Of a DNA stretch of 64,000 nt, positions 25,401 through 40,400 are shown piece by piece. The translations under genes and the position numbers were made by a program. Positions within the stretch are counted from its first letter, which is position 1, and each line of letters begins with the position of its first letter. Origin of the DNA: Hydractinia symbiolongicarpus (taxonomy: Eukaryota; Cnidaria; Hydrozoa; Anthoathecata; Hydractiniidae); contig NC_079880.1 of assembly GCF_029227915.1 (NCBI RefSeq), positions 19,282,501 through 19,346,500 on the forward strand, written 5' to 3'. The notes under the pieces were generated by a model. It ran no database searches. It was not told the DNA's origin and saw only the letters and a list, made by a program, of their open reading frames with translations.

Positions 25401-28400
25401 TTTAGCTAATGATTGGTAAAATGGAGGATATTCAACTGTACTGAACGTATCATCTTGCACGGTACTATGTGATACGTTCTTGCTGGTTTGAACCCATTTC
25501 ATTGCATCACTTACCCACTTCGTGTCTGTTACACCAGATATTAGTTTCTTTGTTTGTGTCCTTGTCTTTTTTATAATTGAAGATTGATTCTAAAGTAAAG
25601 AAATTACGTTACGAGATTTGTCATCACTTCTTGAAGCTACCATCTTTGAAGCTACCATCTTTGTCTCGTTTCTTTTTACAAGATTGCTAAAACACACTCT
25701 GTGTCATAAGATAACACCTTTATTATCAGTCCTTCTTGTTCATATATATATTTTTTTATAAGCCATATTTTAAAGGCAATCTGAGAAATAAATCCTTTAA
25801 CATACTGATGCCATTACTAAGCAACATCACAGCGTGAGGTAAGCAAATATAAAAAAAAAATAGAAAGGACAGGAACTATAAAAATAGAAAGTTTCTCAGA
25901 TGTAAATATGTTCAAAATTATGTTAAAAAGTGATTTCGATTAGCTGGCTAACCTAATGGAGCAAATACGTGTATCTGATCTTTCTAAGTGAAAATTCAAT
26001 GAATGAAAGCAACATTTAGGTGTAGAAATAAAAGCTTAAGAAACATTGAGGCTTATCTTAAATATTGCGTTGCTATAAAAAAATGGTAGTTCATGGTATG
26101 CATAGATATTCGCGCATTTCTATTATTATCTCTTGGGTTTGTTTTCAATTTACGGTCATACCCCATCAACAATATCTTCTGAGTCTTGTTCCTCATCTTT
26201 AATATGTTCACTTAGTTTCTCATATAATATCTAAAGAAGGAAAAAAAGTAACATTTCTCATTATTTTGAGGAAGTGAAGTCAGGATTCTTTTGCTAAAGC
26301 AAACCATTCGTTTTTTCCAGTATAAATTCCATAAACATATACATCCCCAATTTTAAGGTTTAATGTAGTATTGTAAGAAGGACCAAGCATGTTCAAACTT
26401 CAACACAATATAGCCTTTTTCTACATTTTTTGACCACTGTCTAATTTTCAGGTTGGCTGCAAACTCTGGTACTGCAATACATTGATTTGTTTGACAAGTT
26501 AAAATATTGATGCTTTATAAATAAAAACATATGTGAATAAATACTCCTAAAATCCTTCACTGTTTTTACAGGTAAAATTTGCATAAAAATTCCATGTCAT
26601 TTATGAAAATGTTAACATGTTATCTTCTTGTTATCTTCCGTTTTTGGCAGAACAGAACCACTAGTCTTAAAGTTGTTAAGACCTACCTGTGTTTCCAGCA
26701 ATGTCTTTTCATTTAAAATATCTTCAATGTGATAGATGGGACAGTAGGTCAACACGAAGCTTAAAAGCTTTTGTCTACACAAAGAAATCAGAACAAAAAT
26801 TGGCTCACAGACAGACAGAAAGCAAGTATTAGGTAGCATTTCAGTACAAAACTTTAAACAGAAGTTCGCTGCAACATGATGAACAATAGGAAAACGTTAG
26901 ACATAACAAATTACATGTCTACTTAATAGCGCGTATAAATAGACGCACTCCTCCACATATGTTAATCCTCCAAGAGAATTTGATAACAAACTAATGCATA
27001 TTCACTTATTTGTTTGTGGAAAAAAAGTAAGAAGAAGCAATACATACAACTTAGAAGCTAATAGAATGTTGTAAACAAGCAAGAATAAGTTTTGCTAACC
27101 TTGATGTGTAATTCATGTAATCATTACACTGGCCAAGTTTACTAAAAAAAGTAAACAAATATTTATACAGGAGTTGCTGCTGACTGGTTAATTCCATGTG
27201 TATATGACCATGGTTAAAAAAATTATTCTCTTTAGCTGAACAGAAAAACACATTGACTAACTTTAAGGAATTAATAAATATTACTATCATCCAAATAGTT
27301 TTCCTAGACGTCCAGGAGGCAGATACAAAAATTAATCCAATGATATATGTAAACATAATCACCATTTGAGGCATTGCTATACGAAGTTGAAAAATCATCA
27401 TATCTTACAAAAGCCTTGACTGGAGTATTCTTTCTAGGTTACTTACTCCAGATTATATTTCTCTACTGTTAAAATTTTTTTTCTAGACCTCTAGATCCTT
27501 TTAGAAGAAACAACGTACCGACAAATTTCCCAAGCAGGTTCATAACCATCGTCAGTCAATCGATGACAAAGAGCAGAAGTAAATAAGTAATCTTGGTTCT
27601 CAAATGCTTCCACTGCAATTTTAATTCTAATTTTTCCATACCGTTCTTTGGTGTCTTCCCCACAAATTTTTAACAAATCTCCGATCTTTAAAAGCTGAAA
27701 TAAAAGTTGATAAAAAGATTGCCAAAACATTGAATTAAAATAAGAGGTTTGGAAAGGAACCATGTAGTTTAGTGTGGTTCATTTGCTATTTACAAGCATT
27801 TCAAAAAATTTTTCCGAGTTATGTTTTTAAACTTTTCTTCTGACCCATTTCCATATATCTTTTAAAGGCATTTTTAGGTTTTTCTTGTTCAGTGGTCACC
27901 CTTATTAGTACATATTAGTAAAAAGTAGTTTTAATTGACAAAATCCATATTTAATAGGTCCATCTATCTGCATATGATTTCATATTACCAGAAAAAAATA
28001 CATTTCGTAGATTGCGTAAAATAAACCATAAATGAATAAAAAAAAAGTTTACAACACTTTTGTTTTCAGTGTGTTTAATATTTTTTAAGAAGATATCTAC
28101 ATTGACAGCTTCTAATAATTTTCCTTGATGCGATAAATTAAAAAACAACAACTTACTTTCTCAATCTTTTTATAATTCGAACTTTTTTCCTTTAGGCAAA
28201 GTTCAATAAGCTCCAGTTTGTCAGGACAAACACGAACTGAAATGTAATATACAAATAAAAACTGACAAAAAGCATGGTATAATCTTGCTCAAAAAAAAAC
28301 CACCTAATTATAATCACCACATAGTTACAAACTGCACACAGAAAATACATTACCATGCAGCGGTAACATGGTTACATTAAAATCATACAGCAGCTGCAAA

Positions 28401-31400
28401 CAGTTGATAAGGTTGAGTTCATCTTGAATAATGTCTGGTTTCTGTGTGATAAATGATAAACACAACCTAAAAATATGTTAAAATTATTTCAATTTACTCA
28501 AACAAAGAAATAATCCACTTTTTTCTTAATATTAGCATGAGAGATTGAAGTAACGAACAGTTTTGCTGCTTTCATGAAGATGCAAACAATTTGCAATGGG
28601 AAGTGTTTATTTTTGTTGACAAATAAAAATGTTATAAAAGTGTCTTTGCGACCAATATAACTATTAATAACAGAGGTCTGGAAAATCCTGAATGACTATA
28701 TTTTCTAGCCAATTATCATTCTGTACTTCCTCCATGGAATTTGTCTAATTAGTTCTTATGCCCAAATATAAATTTGAACAAAATACAACTATTATTACAG
28801 AGTCATGGTAATCAAAATATGGAGCATCCAGTTAAAACATTGCATTACCATTTTGTGTTGTTATCACTAGGCAAACAATACACTAATAAAAAGATAAGGA
28901 TTTGCATTTACCTTGCAAGATCCATCAATGCATCATTAAGAGAAGACGCAGCATTAAAATATAACTGGGAAGCGTTAACAACCACTTTAACGGAAACATC
29001 GTAAGGTAGAATACATAATGCTGACTTTAAATGTGCTTCACTTGAGTGATGAGGCCCACCCTGTTTCATAGGACTCAGCAGTTCCTTTGCAAGGTTGATT
29101 GTTTGTTTTACTTCTGATTGAAGAAGGCCTTCAACAAAGATCTGTGATATAAAAGTTTTAATAAGGTTACTATACAGAGTTACCGGGATATTTTACTGAA
29201 AAAATATAACCTGTATGTTTTTTAAAAAAGACTAATAATATATGTCAATGACGCTAATAATTTATGCTTACACAAAACAAATTTAATGTTCATTGAGGTG
29301 TCAACAACTTGTTTTAAAATAATTTTATCTTACAATCTACAGGGGTGAGGATCCGGGTGGGATTCACACTTAAATAAAGCATGCTATAAATGTTGTTAAA
29401 TATTGTTTCAAAACTTTATTTAAAGTTTTGCTTGTTAAGTTGTTTTTGTATGCTAAAAAAATACTGACAGCAGTTAAAAAAATAAAAATAATTTTAGGAA
29501 AGAAAAAATTACAAACTTGCTTTAATGATTTAAACTCAATACTTTACCTGGTGGCATGTTTTGACATCTACGCAAGTGTAAACATCCTGGACTAGTTTAA
29601 TTGAATGTTTAAGCAGCGTATTCCAATCAGCAGGTTTTGCTGACGTTTTTTTATTTGTTGTGTTTTTAATCAAAATTTGAAGGAGTTCTTTAGCGGTGAC
29701 TGCATTTGATTTAGTTTCATTAACATAGGATATAGTTTTTGGATGACTATAATATTCCAAAATTTCAACACCACTGAGGATCAGTTCTAATTGATCTAAT
29801 TGAGTGTGCAACTCTTCAATCTGGGATGAAATAATTCTAAAACGAATGATTCACAAGAGAATAAAACAACTCTTTTTTATATGACAATTTGTTAGTCAGC
29901 GAAAAATTTCTCGCATCGTTATATTGTGCATCCTTGGCACCTGTTCACATAAAATAATGTGTGATTATAAAGACCCTTTCGATTACAAAACGCGTGATTG
30001 TTAAATCGGCTCACAGACAGACTGCAAGTCTTATCATATAGTCATACGTTCGAACGAAGAGTATAGAAGTTAAGTGAAAAACCAAAAAATACACACCCTT
30101 CCTCGCGAGATGGTAAGCATTCAACGATATCAAACGCCATGTTCAATTGATCATCACGCATACATGCATAAATGCAATCTATTGCTAACTTTATTTGCTC
30201 CGCAACATCCGGAATTAACGGCTCAGCAATCTACAAAAAAACACAAACTAAGTTGTTATCATTAAGGTTTAACGTCTGTTTTTAATGCTAGCATGTGTTG
30301 GACGGGTATATTATTGACCCTTTTTCAATTTGATCTAGACTGTGTTAGTATTAAACCTAAATTTCTCTTTGCTAAGAGGTAAGAATAACAAAAGAGACTC
30401 CTTTATCAAAGAGACTCTTTGTTTTTTCAATCTCTCCAGAATTTCTACACAGCATGTACACCATTATGCAATGAAAGTAATCTAGGTGTAACTGCAAGTA
30501 ATATGGCATACCTCTGGAGAACATTGCTGAAATAGTTTTAAGCAGCATGACAAATCAGACTTAGCAATATCAGTCATGAATCGATGCAATAATTCTTGTT
30601 TCTTTTTATATGACTTTCTGCTAACACTAGCCAAGTAAGGCCTTAGGTATGTCTTGAAATCTGCAATAAACGTTGTCTCTGTTGTCTTCGACATTAACAA
30701 TTTCATCTTCGAGAGATCATCCATCTCAAAAAAGTCTGTCACATGGATACTTTTGTTTATAACAACATCGTACACAAGGGTATACATTATTTCTAAATTA
30801 TCCCGTAATTCTTTCAATCCACTTAGACCTCGCTTTAAACCAAGTTTCGCAAGTTCCAGACATTTATCAATTTGTTGTGACTTAACGTCGATTTCATTTA
30901 TTCTTGTTTTAAACCATCGTTCTAACACATTTTTCTTCTCACAGTTTTTAAACTCCATTAATTCAGGTTGCGCTTCATAAATAAATTCTCCTAAATTTTG
31001 TTCTTGACTCAAATCGTTTTGTATTTGCTTCATTATTGATTCTTGTTCAACCCAGTCTTCATCACGATGGTTTTTCTCCAGCCATGGTAGAATTTCTGGA
31101 TCTTCTGAAGTTTCACTGAAACATTTGGGTCATTTGAAATTTAAAATCTTGCTAGCATATGAAACACTTCTGAAAAACTAAATCTGATTTTAGGCATAAA
31201 CAGCTCCACTTAGAATCACTGTCTGAATAACATTTTACAAAAAACCTGATGGTGAACCATAGAACTTGTTTATGTTTGTACTGTACCAAATAAAAATTAA
31301 CACTAACCCTATTTCTGGAATAACGGGCTCAAAGTCCCTTAAATTTGTTGTTTCCGGAAAGTTTGAAAGCAGGGGCAACCAATGGGGCAACACATCCTTT

Positions 31401-34400
31401 CCATGATACGAAAATAAATGTTCTAATGCAATGGAATCTTCATCTCTTGCGTATTCTATAGCTTGGTGTACAATATTACAGGAGCGGAATTTTGAAAAGT
31501 ACTTTGCTGAGAATTTATCTCTAGCTTTAAATGAACCACCAAGAATCACCTGTGAGTAAAATTTATTTACTTTGAAATATCTGGCTGTCCAATTTCTTAA
31601 ACAAACTTAAAATGAAATTTAAAATTTATTAAAACCATCAAAGATCAATTATGAAGATGTACCTCGTATGTTGATAGGCGATCCAAAAACTGTAACAACT
31701 GCCATCGATACCCACACAATTTAAGTTGCTGTGGTGATAAACTACAAAAATTTCGTATGAGAATGTTCAGAATTAACACACATGAAAAATTATATAGAAT
31801 AATCAATAAGAAACAAAATATTAATCCCTATTTGTACACTTGTAGAAGAAATACTCAATGTTAACAAACATTCCATAATAAAGAATAAAATAATAATCCC
31901 ACTTCGCATACTTAAGCACACAAGAAAACTGGATATGTTTTTTGACAGAAAACATTTGGCCTTTAGAAAGAAGATGCCAGGCTGGAACTCCAACTTTGTT
32001 AAGTACACATCCCATATCAGGTCATTTTAGGTCAAATTAATCATAATACATTCTTAAATAAAAATAAAATAAAAAAAATTATAATATGACATACGCCCCA
32101 GTAAAAATAATATCTTCCTTTTCTTCCTCCAAGCCTTCATTCGATTTTTTTTCCACAACAAATTTGAGATTTTTATCAGTTTTGTCGATCACTTGAAACA
32201 CTTCCCAACTCGTGCCAAGCAAACCATACTTTAACAACTCTTCCATGGCATCAAAATCATCGGGTATACGAAGTAAACATTCATCTAATACCCAATACCG
32301 GTCTTTAACCTTTGTCTAGAAAGATTTTCCAATAGAGATAAATCTTCCCCTTCATGTTAAATAAATAATAATATACAGAATAATCATTTATCTATATAAT
32401 AATACGTCAGTTCTGTGTCTCTGTAACAGGCAAAGTGGATGTGTTCATTTTGCTTTGAAGTTGCCGAAAAATGCATGCCTAATATGTTAAATTTTTTGAG
32501 GTTACGGCGTGACGTCAATAACACTACTTTAATGTCAATATCCTATATTAAATTAATGAAGCCATTACAGTCAACTAAAACCAAATAACTTGGAAACGAG
32601 GTGGTGACGTCAATGTTTTTTCACCGCGTGGCTAACTAGGGACCACCTGGGACCAATTTAGACAGGGTCCCCGAATCCAAAAAAAGGGACGGGCTAATAA
32701 TGTCATCAAAAAACCTTCAAACCCCAATATCTCTGCAACCGTTTGTCAAAAGTTCATGTTCCTAAACATTTTCTTGATCAGCATTTCAAGATCTATACAG
32801 TGAATGCAACGGGTGTACGGATTTGTTAAGAAATTTTTTTTGGAACTTTTGGGAAGGACTTTGCTGATGTCAGCAATTTTTTAAGCCATTATATTTCCTT
32901 AGGCGTTTGTCAAAAAGATACGATACTATACATTATTTTGATAAGCGTTTTAATCTCTACAGATTACAGAAAATGAATGACTAAATTTCGCCAATTTTTT
33001 TTTTAAATGCACTGCTGATGTCAGCAAAAAATCTAAACCAACCTATTTTTCCATTTTTCTTCTGCCTTAGTGGATTTTTTCACGGGCTCTATCGACTAGT
33101 CTTATAATCATACACTATGTTTGAGACAGGTATAGTTGATTTTTATCAATTTCTTTTTTAGTCACTAGAAAAAACCATTAAACCCCCATATCTCAGTAAC
33201 CAATTGTCATATATACATGATGCTATACATTTTAATGAGGAGCGTTTCAAGCTCTTATCAACAGATGCATTGGTTTAACAGTTTTTAACAAAAAAATGTT
33301 ATGCAAATGCAATACTAAACGCTCATTAGCCCACGATTTAGTTTAGTATAAAAAAATCCTCATATAATACCATGGTACTTAGAGTAATTCAAAATGCTAA
33401 AAAGTTGGTAGTTTTTAAAAACAATGTCTTACCAAGTAATCATGAATGCTTATCTTTGTAACAGGTTTCTTTCGCCATTGTTTTTGATACACCAAATCAG
33501 TGTCAAGGTTAAACCTTTGTGCAAGGTCTAATGCTTCACCGTAATGTTCAAGTTCAATCTAAAATAATCAAAAAACAATAAGATAATGTAATACAAGATA
33601 TTAATAGCATTAAGCTTGTGGTAACTATAAGGAAAAAAATTATCGATGCATGCTGTTGTAATTTCCATAGTTTATAAAAAACGTTGAATGAAAAAGCCAA
33701 GAAAGATAATTACCTTTCTAATGTACAATCCTTCAGGTGTTGTACGTTTTAAACAAACTAATCGATATGTATCAGAAAGAATTCTTAAAGAAAAAAAACA
33801 GTATAAGTATTAGGCTTACCTGAATAATATAATATGTACCAGTCATGCAAATGTCTTTGACAATACATTAAAGGGAAGGTATAAAATCATGTTGGACTTA
33901 TCTCATAGAACTTAAAAATTTGGTTAAATTTTTAAATTTTTTAAAAAGCTTTTTTCATTCTCAAGACATTCACAATTAAAAAATTTCAGATTTAATTATA
34001 CTGCATAAATTATGATGTCGTATTTAAGTAATAACAAATTGTGATATATTCAGACTTGAAGTAAAAACATTTGATCTGACTACACATTCCACTGATGGCT
34101 TTTTATATTAGCCCTGCACCTTTACATCATAAATTTATTAACTTGCCGTAAAATTACTCTCTAAATACTATGCAAACAACAAAGGATATCCAAATTGCAT
34201 AAAATACTTTTTAGGAATGGCACTAAATACCACCTTTATCATTTTGCCAAGCCTTACTGCCAATCAAAACACGCCATATTTAAGCACTAAATCACTAATT
34301 ACAAAAAATGAAAGAGATGCATCACAAATTTTTACCTTGGTGCTTTTATTGCTGGAGCAAATCTATTTGCTTCTGTTAGAAAATACAATGTCTAAAAATA

Positions 34401-37400
34401 ACAAACAGAATTCACATTCATCCGTTGCCTTAACTATTAAAAACACCTTTAAAATAACCCTGCGTTGCAAACAGTATCTACAATTTTGAACAAAAATAGA
34501 CAGTTTACAGTGCTTTGATTCTTCCATATAAACATTATAGACTAATTGGCTAAAACTCCACAACTGCTAGGTAGTAGAAATGGAATTTCTTCTATACGTT
34601 TAAACTTTGTTTTTTAATTAAGAATCTCTGGTAACTAGCTCTTGAAAATGAAGAAAGTTTTATGAGTTGTGTCAATTGCATACAAACATTTTACAGATTT
34701 CTTTTTTAATTTGATTGTTAACATGTTGTATGGTAGTAAATTGTAACAGATTAGTTTCAAATGTGAAACTGTAGTATGACTGCAGTGATACGGACTTGCA
34801 ACCAAAAAACTTCTATTGGAAATCATGCTTTACTAGAAGCTGGAATATCTACTTTACTAAAATATTGACATAAAAATAAAAGTTATAACAAACAAACACA
34901 TGGACATTTATTATTTTAATTAAAGAAAAAATTTAGTTTAATTTATTATTTAATATATTTAATATATTATTATTTTGCAAACTACGGAAGAGTTTCCAAA
35001 TGTGGTTCCAGGAATTTTAAAAATCCTAACTTTTTCAGCATTGTTTTTAAGAATCCTCTGTATTAGCAAACTCATTGGCTCTTAATGTTAAGTGGGGAAA
35101 ATACAAGATTGTGAAAAAAATGATGGTGGCACAGGGTAATCAGCAGCAAATCTCTATCTTCACCAATCAATTTTTTTCATGCCATACTATACTCCTGCGA
35201 GCCTCATCAAAATTATTTGAGGTAGAATAAAATTGCCAGTTTAGATGCTATATAGTTCACAAGTTAATCTTTACCATGCCAAGCCTTCATAAGCAAGGTG
35301 TATATAATATTTGCCTTATGCATCAAAAAGTAAAACGCAATCACAAACTGGCATACATAAAATTCCTCACATACATAGTAGGATGTAAAATTTAAGAATA
35401 TCGAATGCAAAAAATATTTATAGTTAACCGACTATTTAAATATTAAACGTAATTAAAAACATTGACACAAATAATATTATTATTGTTCTACGGCTTTAGC
35501 CGGTAGAACTTTAAAATCAGCTTCTTTTTTTGTTGCCGTTTTTGCTATCGAGACTAGTGAAGCACGGAAGGGTACCAGTCTAGTGTAGCGGTACGTAAAT
35601 TATTATTTTTTGAGTGATAACAGAACTACCTTGTTAAACTGTACAAAAGGTACAAAAACCTATTATTTTTACAAATAAATCATTTATTTTCAAGTTATCA
35701 AGTTATTATTTTCTGTTTAGTTGGTTTCGCCAGTTTCATCAAGCTACAATGGTCGTTTTTTTTTTTGTGATCTGAAATTTTATGAAGCTAGATTTGTATT
35801 TACACATATAAGGAGTTTCAACAGGCTAGAATTCTTTTTAAAAACGAAATAAATCAAAAATGGTTGTTTTTATCGATTTTTACATTTCCTCTAGTTTTGA
35901 AAAAAGCGTTGTTTACAAACTTGAACTCGTTTTTCCACTTTGATACTTTTCTTTCGTCTTTTACTCTGCCAGTTGAAAATAATTAATTATTAATAACGTG
36001 ATTATTTTTCTGCACAATAGGAGAACTAATTCAAATACTTCCCATATGGAGGAATGGTATAAATCAGTAATACACCTTAGAACTTCCTGCCGAAACGGCT
36101 GGTTTATTATAGTTAGTAAGGCCTTTGTGGTGCGCCTTAAAGCCAAATAAATTGGAAATGAGTAAAAAAGCCTGGTGTCGTTTTCCAGACTGTTAAATAG
36201 GGACCATCTTAGACCAAAATTAGGCCAATTTTCCAAGTGGTCAAACCACCAGTTTTGGAACATTGATGCCATCAAAAAACCTTCAGACATTAATATCTCA
36301 GTAATCTTTTTTTGAGGGCACATGTTCTTCCACAGAGGTGAAGAGAACAAATTTCTAAAAAAATTTTTTTGTGTATGAACGGTTCATTGCTGATGTCATC
36401 AAAATTTATATGCAAATATTTTCTGTTATTCCTCAGCCTAAGTGGAGTTTTTCCACAAGCTTATCAAATAGTATTAATAATTGCAAACCTGTTTTATCAA
36501 TTCTTTTATTTTCGATCTGAACGAATAATCTTCCTCCTCGTCATGTTCGCTCAACCATTTGGTTGTCTCTGGAGCCTTATTTTTTTCACCCTGCTCACTA
36601 ATAATTCGTTCACACTAAAAAAGACATTACAATCTTAACTTAAAACTGCTTCACCACCATGTTTATATACCAAGTAATTGAAAACATATAACTATGCACA
36701 CACACAACAATTAAACAAGAAAGAATTTTGAAGTCATTGTTTTAAAATTTATTGTAGAGCTAGCTATAAACAAACAAACAAACAAACCTCCAAAACTAAA
36801 ACACAACCATCAACAGCTTGACTTAACATTGGCCAGTTGTCAAACTTTTCTGGACTATCGCCAAGTAGATTCCTTAAACTAAACATTAAAAGTGGAATAT
36901 ATGCATATTTTTAAGTAGAATTATATAATTCCAAATACTTAATTATATTTGCTTTATACATAGTCTTCCCCAAATTTATACTTTTCAATGTTTTCGACAA
37001 AGGGTTCTAATTTGTAAAAATTGACATAAGCTACAAAGAAATCACTTACTCTTCAATTGAAGATATTGTTACATCTCCATTTCCTGATGCTAATATTAAC
37101 TCCTATGACAAAATATAATAGTAGACCGAGATTTGTACTTTATTGTGCATGTTTTTCATAGCTTTTGTAACCATGTTAATTTTGTAGTTATAAGATTTAC
37201 ATCAAATTTATTTCCTGGTCTACATTATTTTAGCAGATAGAATTACTGCCTTTGGTTTTTTTTATGAATCTTTGAGACACATGATGTAAACGGTTGCCTT
37301 GTCAGTCATCTGAGTAGAAATTTGTACATGACTGAGTAAAACAAATGACAAGATAAAACACAAACCTTTTCAGACCACCAGTTTACATCAATCACATTTG

Positions 37401-40400
37401 TAAGAAAGTCTAAATCAAATAGATAAACATTGACATGTATAGATAATTTTAGGACACTACTAAGACAACTAACCTAACATCTAACATAAAAAGTATACTT
37501 TTACTTGAAAGAGCATTTTTGACAGAATTTGACGATTTATTATTTTGATTTATTGATTTACAAGCCATAAAATGGTTTGGCAATATAGGAAAAGGTACTT
37601 ATCACATTAAATCAACAACTTAACAGCATGGGAGTCTTCTTCACACACGTTATACGATGTTGTGCAAAGTATCATTTTATTTGAGAATGTTGCAATATTA
37701 AAGTTTCAATTAACTTACCATTCTTTGCTTTAGATTCGAAACCACTCGATTCTGTATCCCTTTCAGGCTGAAGGTAAATTAAAAAGAACAAAATATCATT
37801 GCAAACTAAATTCACATTCTCCAAGCAGCTTACAAAGATGTGTAAAGACGCAACATTAATGAATTAATACAAAAAATGACTCTAACAAGACTTTGCCAAA
37901 TGGATTGCAGTGGGTTAATAGAATGAAGTATAAAGAAATAAAAATATTCAAAACCTGTTCAGACTTGTGCCATGTTTGCTCAAGTTTCGCAGATGGTATG
38001 TGCCAAACAGAGATTCGACCATCAATATGAAGTGATACTAACCTGGTTGCATCCGGTGATAGTGCAATTTTGAAAACACTGCACTATATTTAAGAAAAAA
38101 ATGTTAATAATTTAAAACAATTTTTTTCAGGTTTATAAACAAACACAGTGTTTTTAAGATCTTTAAATGTGTAAATATTAATAAAATTGAACCGAGTGGC
38201 TATATTACACATAAATAATTTTTTCCCTGTTTTAATACATGCATGCATGTAACATGTTATTACACAGCAAATGCATTTATCACATTAACAGCATTTATCT
38301 GAGAAAAGCACTCCAGTCTCACATTTCACATTCTATATCATTTTGGGCAAGTGAAACCACATGCAAACACCACAAAATTTTAATTCAGATAAAGATTTTA
38401 CAACCATTCATGAAAATGCCAAATGCGAAGTATTAATGACTAAATATGTTGTTTTAAACTTTTTTACCTTCGAACTTTTCTACCTTCTCAAAGCCCTGTA
38501 ATTAGTTGTATAAGAAAAAGGGTGCGGCCCTTAACACTGTGGATTTAATACAAAAACTTACCATCAGCAACTCATTATCCTGTCTTCTATGTATGTTGAC
38601 AAACTTTTTTAAATATTCCTTTCCTGACAGCTAGAAAGACATAATAGAATTACACCACATATCAGAAGCACACATCAATGTCTTAGTAATGTGACACAAC
38701 AGCATCAAGGTGTAAAACAAAAGAAATTAAGGAAGGAAAGGTTTATTGAAAGTCTAGAATGTACATCTTAAATTTCTTAATCAGTGAAACCTGTCATTAC
38801 GAGATTGCCAACTTGTATGGTAGTTTATGCTGTTCGAAGTCATAACATGGATGTGACTTTTGTCTTCTAAATCTGTTTTTTTTTAACAAACAAGTTCAAA
38901 AAATTATTTGCTGACACAAATTATTCAGATACTCTATACTGTTACACATATTGATTTCGTTTTCGTTGTTAAATACTCCATATTGCGTCAACAATGACAA
39001 TTGAAATTGTTATTGGTTACTCTAGTTGTGAACCGTTGATGCAATTATTTTCATTATTTCCATTAGTCACATTTCTCCATTTCTACGTTTCATACCATCA
39101 AAAAAGGTGTCTACATCATTCACAATCGGTAACAAGGTGAGGGTGTTCTACACCGTTGCCAGTAGTCACGAAACGTCTATGTTCCAATTAGAATTTATAC
39201 TGAATTTCCCAACTTATTATAGAAGCTATGTTTACTGTAAAATGTGGGACTTTCAACCCATTTCATAGAAATTGTAAAGGAGTAGATTTCATTAATACTT
39301 CAAACCATCCTAATGAAATTACTAAATTAAATATGCCACTACTTCAGATTTCTGAATTATCTACTGACAGTATAGTATGTATTTGCTTAATTACTAAATT
39401 AAATATGCCACTACTTCAGATTTCTGATTTATCTACTGACAGTACAGTATGTATTTGCTTACTTTTTTAAGGGCCTTGCTCCGGTCTTCAACAAGTTTAA
39501 AGTATGGAAAGTCTGTCAATAACCTCCAAACACTGATTGCACAATGAGAAGCATAACATTGTTCTAAAGATTTCAAACAAGATAAAATGTTTAATACACA
39601 TCAAACATCTGTGTGATTTTCATCAAGAATGATTTTTTCTATTCTATCTGATAATTATTATTTTTTTAAATAATTCCCCGCATGAAATAAGTGAAATCAA
39701 AGCATATTATCTTTTTGCAACTCTCATAAAATCAAACATTTACATACAATTAAAAACTAATAACAAAAAAATAGAAGCAACATTTAATTGAATTGAACGG
39801 GAAATCTATATACCTTCTGAAGACTGAAAAGGCTCCTTGCCATAATTTCCAGCAACAATAAGCAAATTATTTTTCCAGTCAAAAACAATGGACGATACAC
39901 CATACGGATGAATTGTAGTGAAAGAGAATGAGCATTTTTCTTTCGATGTACCGTCTTCACTAAAATGAAAATAAATGTTTTGTGGATACATAGTAATGTT
40001 TATCTATGTATTAATAGCTGTAGATGCATGATGATAGTCGAGCAACAGGTATGTGAAAATGTCATCATGTAAAGCTAGGAATTAGTCTATATTATAATAC
40101 TCGTTGGCTGTCTACCTGACGGTTTATTCAACCGTTTCTCATTTAAATTAATTAAACATTATAATTAAACACGCAATCATATGTGGGATACCTGTAACTA
40201 TTGGAGTAACAGCCTGTCCAAGTAAAGGGGGGAAATAATTCACAAGAATAAATTTTTAAAAATCAAAAAATATTTTATAAAATACAGACCATAACCTTAT
40301 TTCTAACAAGGATGTTACCACTCCTATTTTCCATAAAGGTAACAATAAGTATTATTGTTGATAGGGTAATGATGTTTGTCTCAGGGGTATAAAAAAACAT

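Noticed and set aside
35281-35292. Ten-base candidate microexon with correct phase for the missing NBAS exon
   Set aside because: The acceptor lacks a pyrimidine tract, and the encoded residues do not resemble the conserved family segment.
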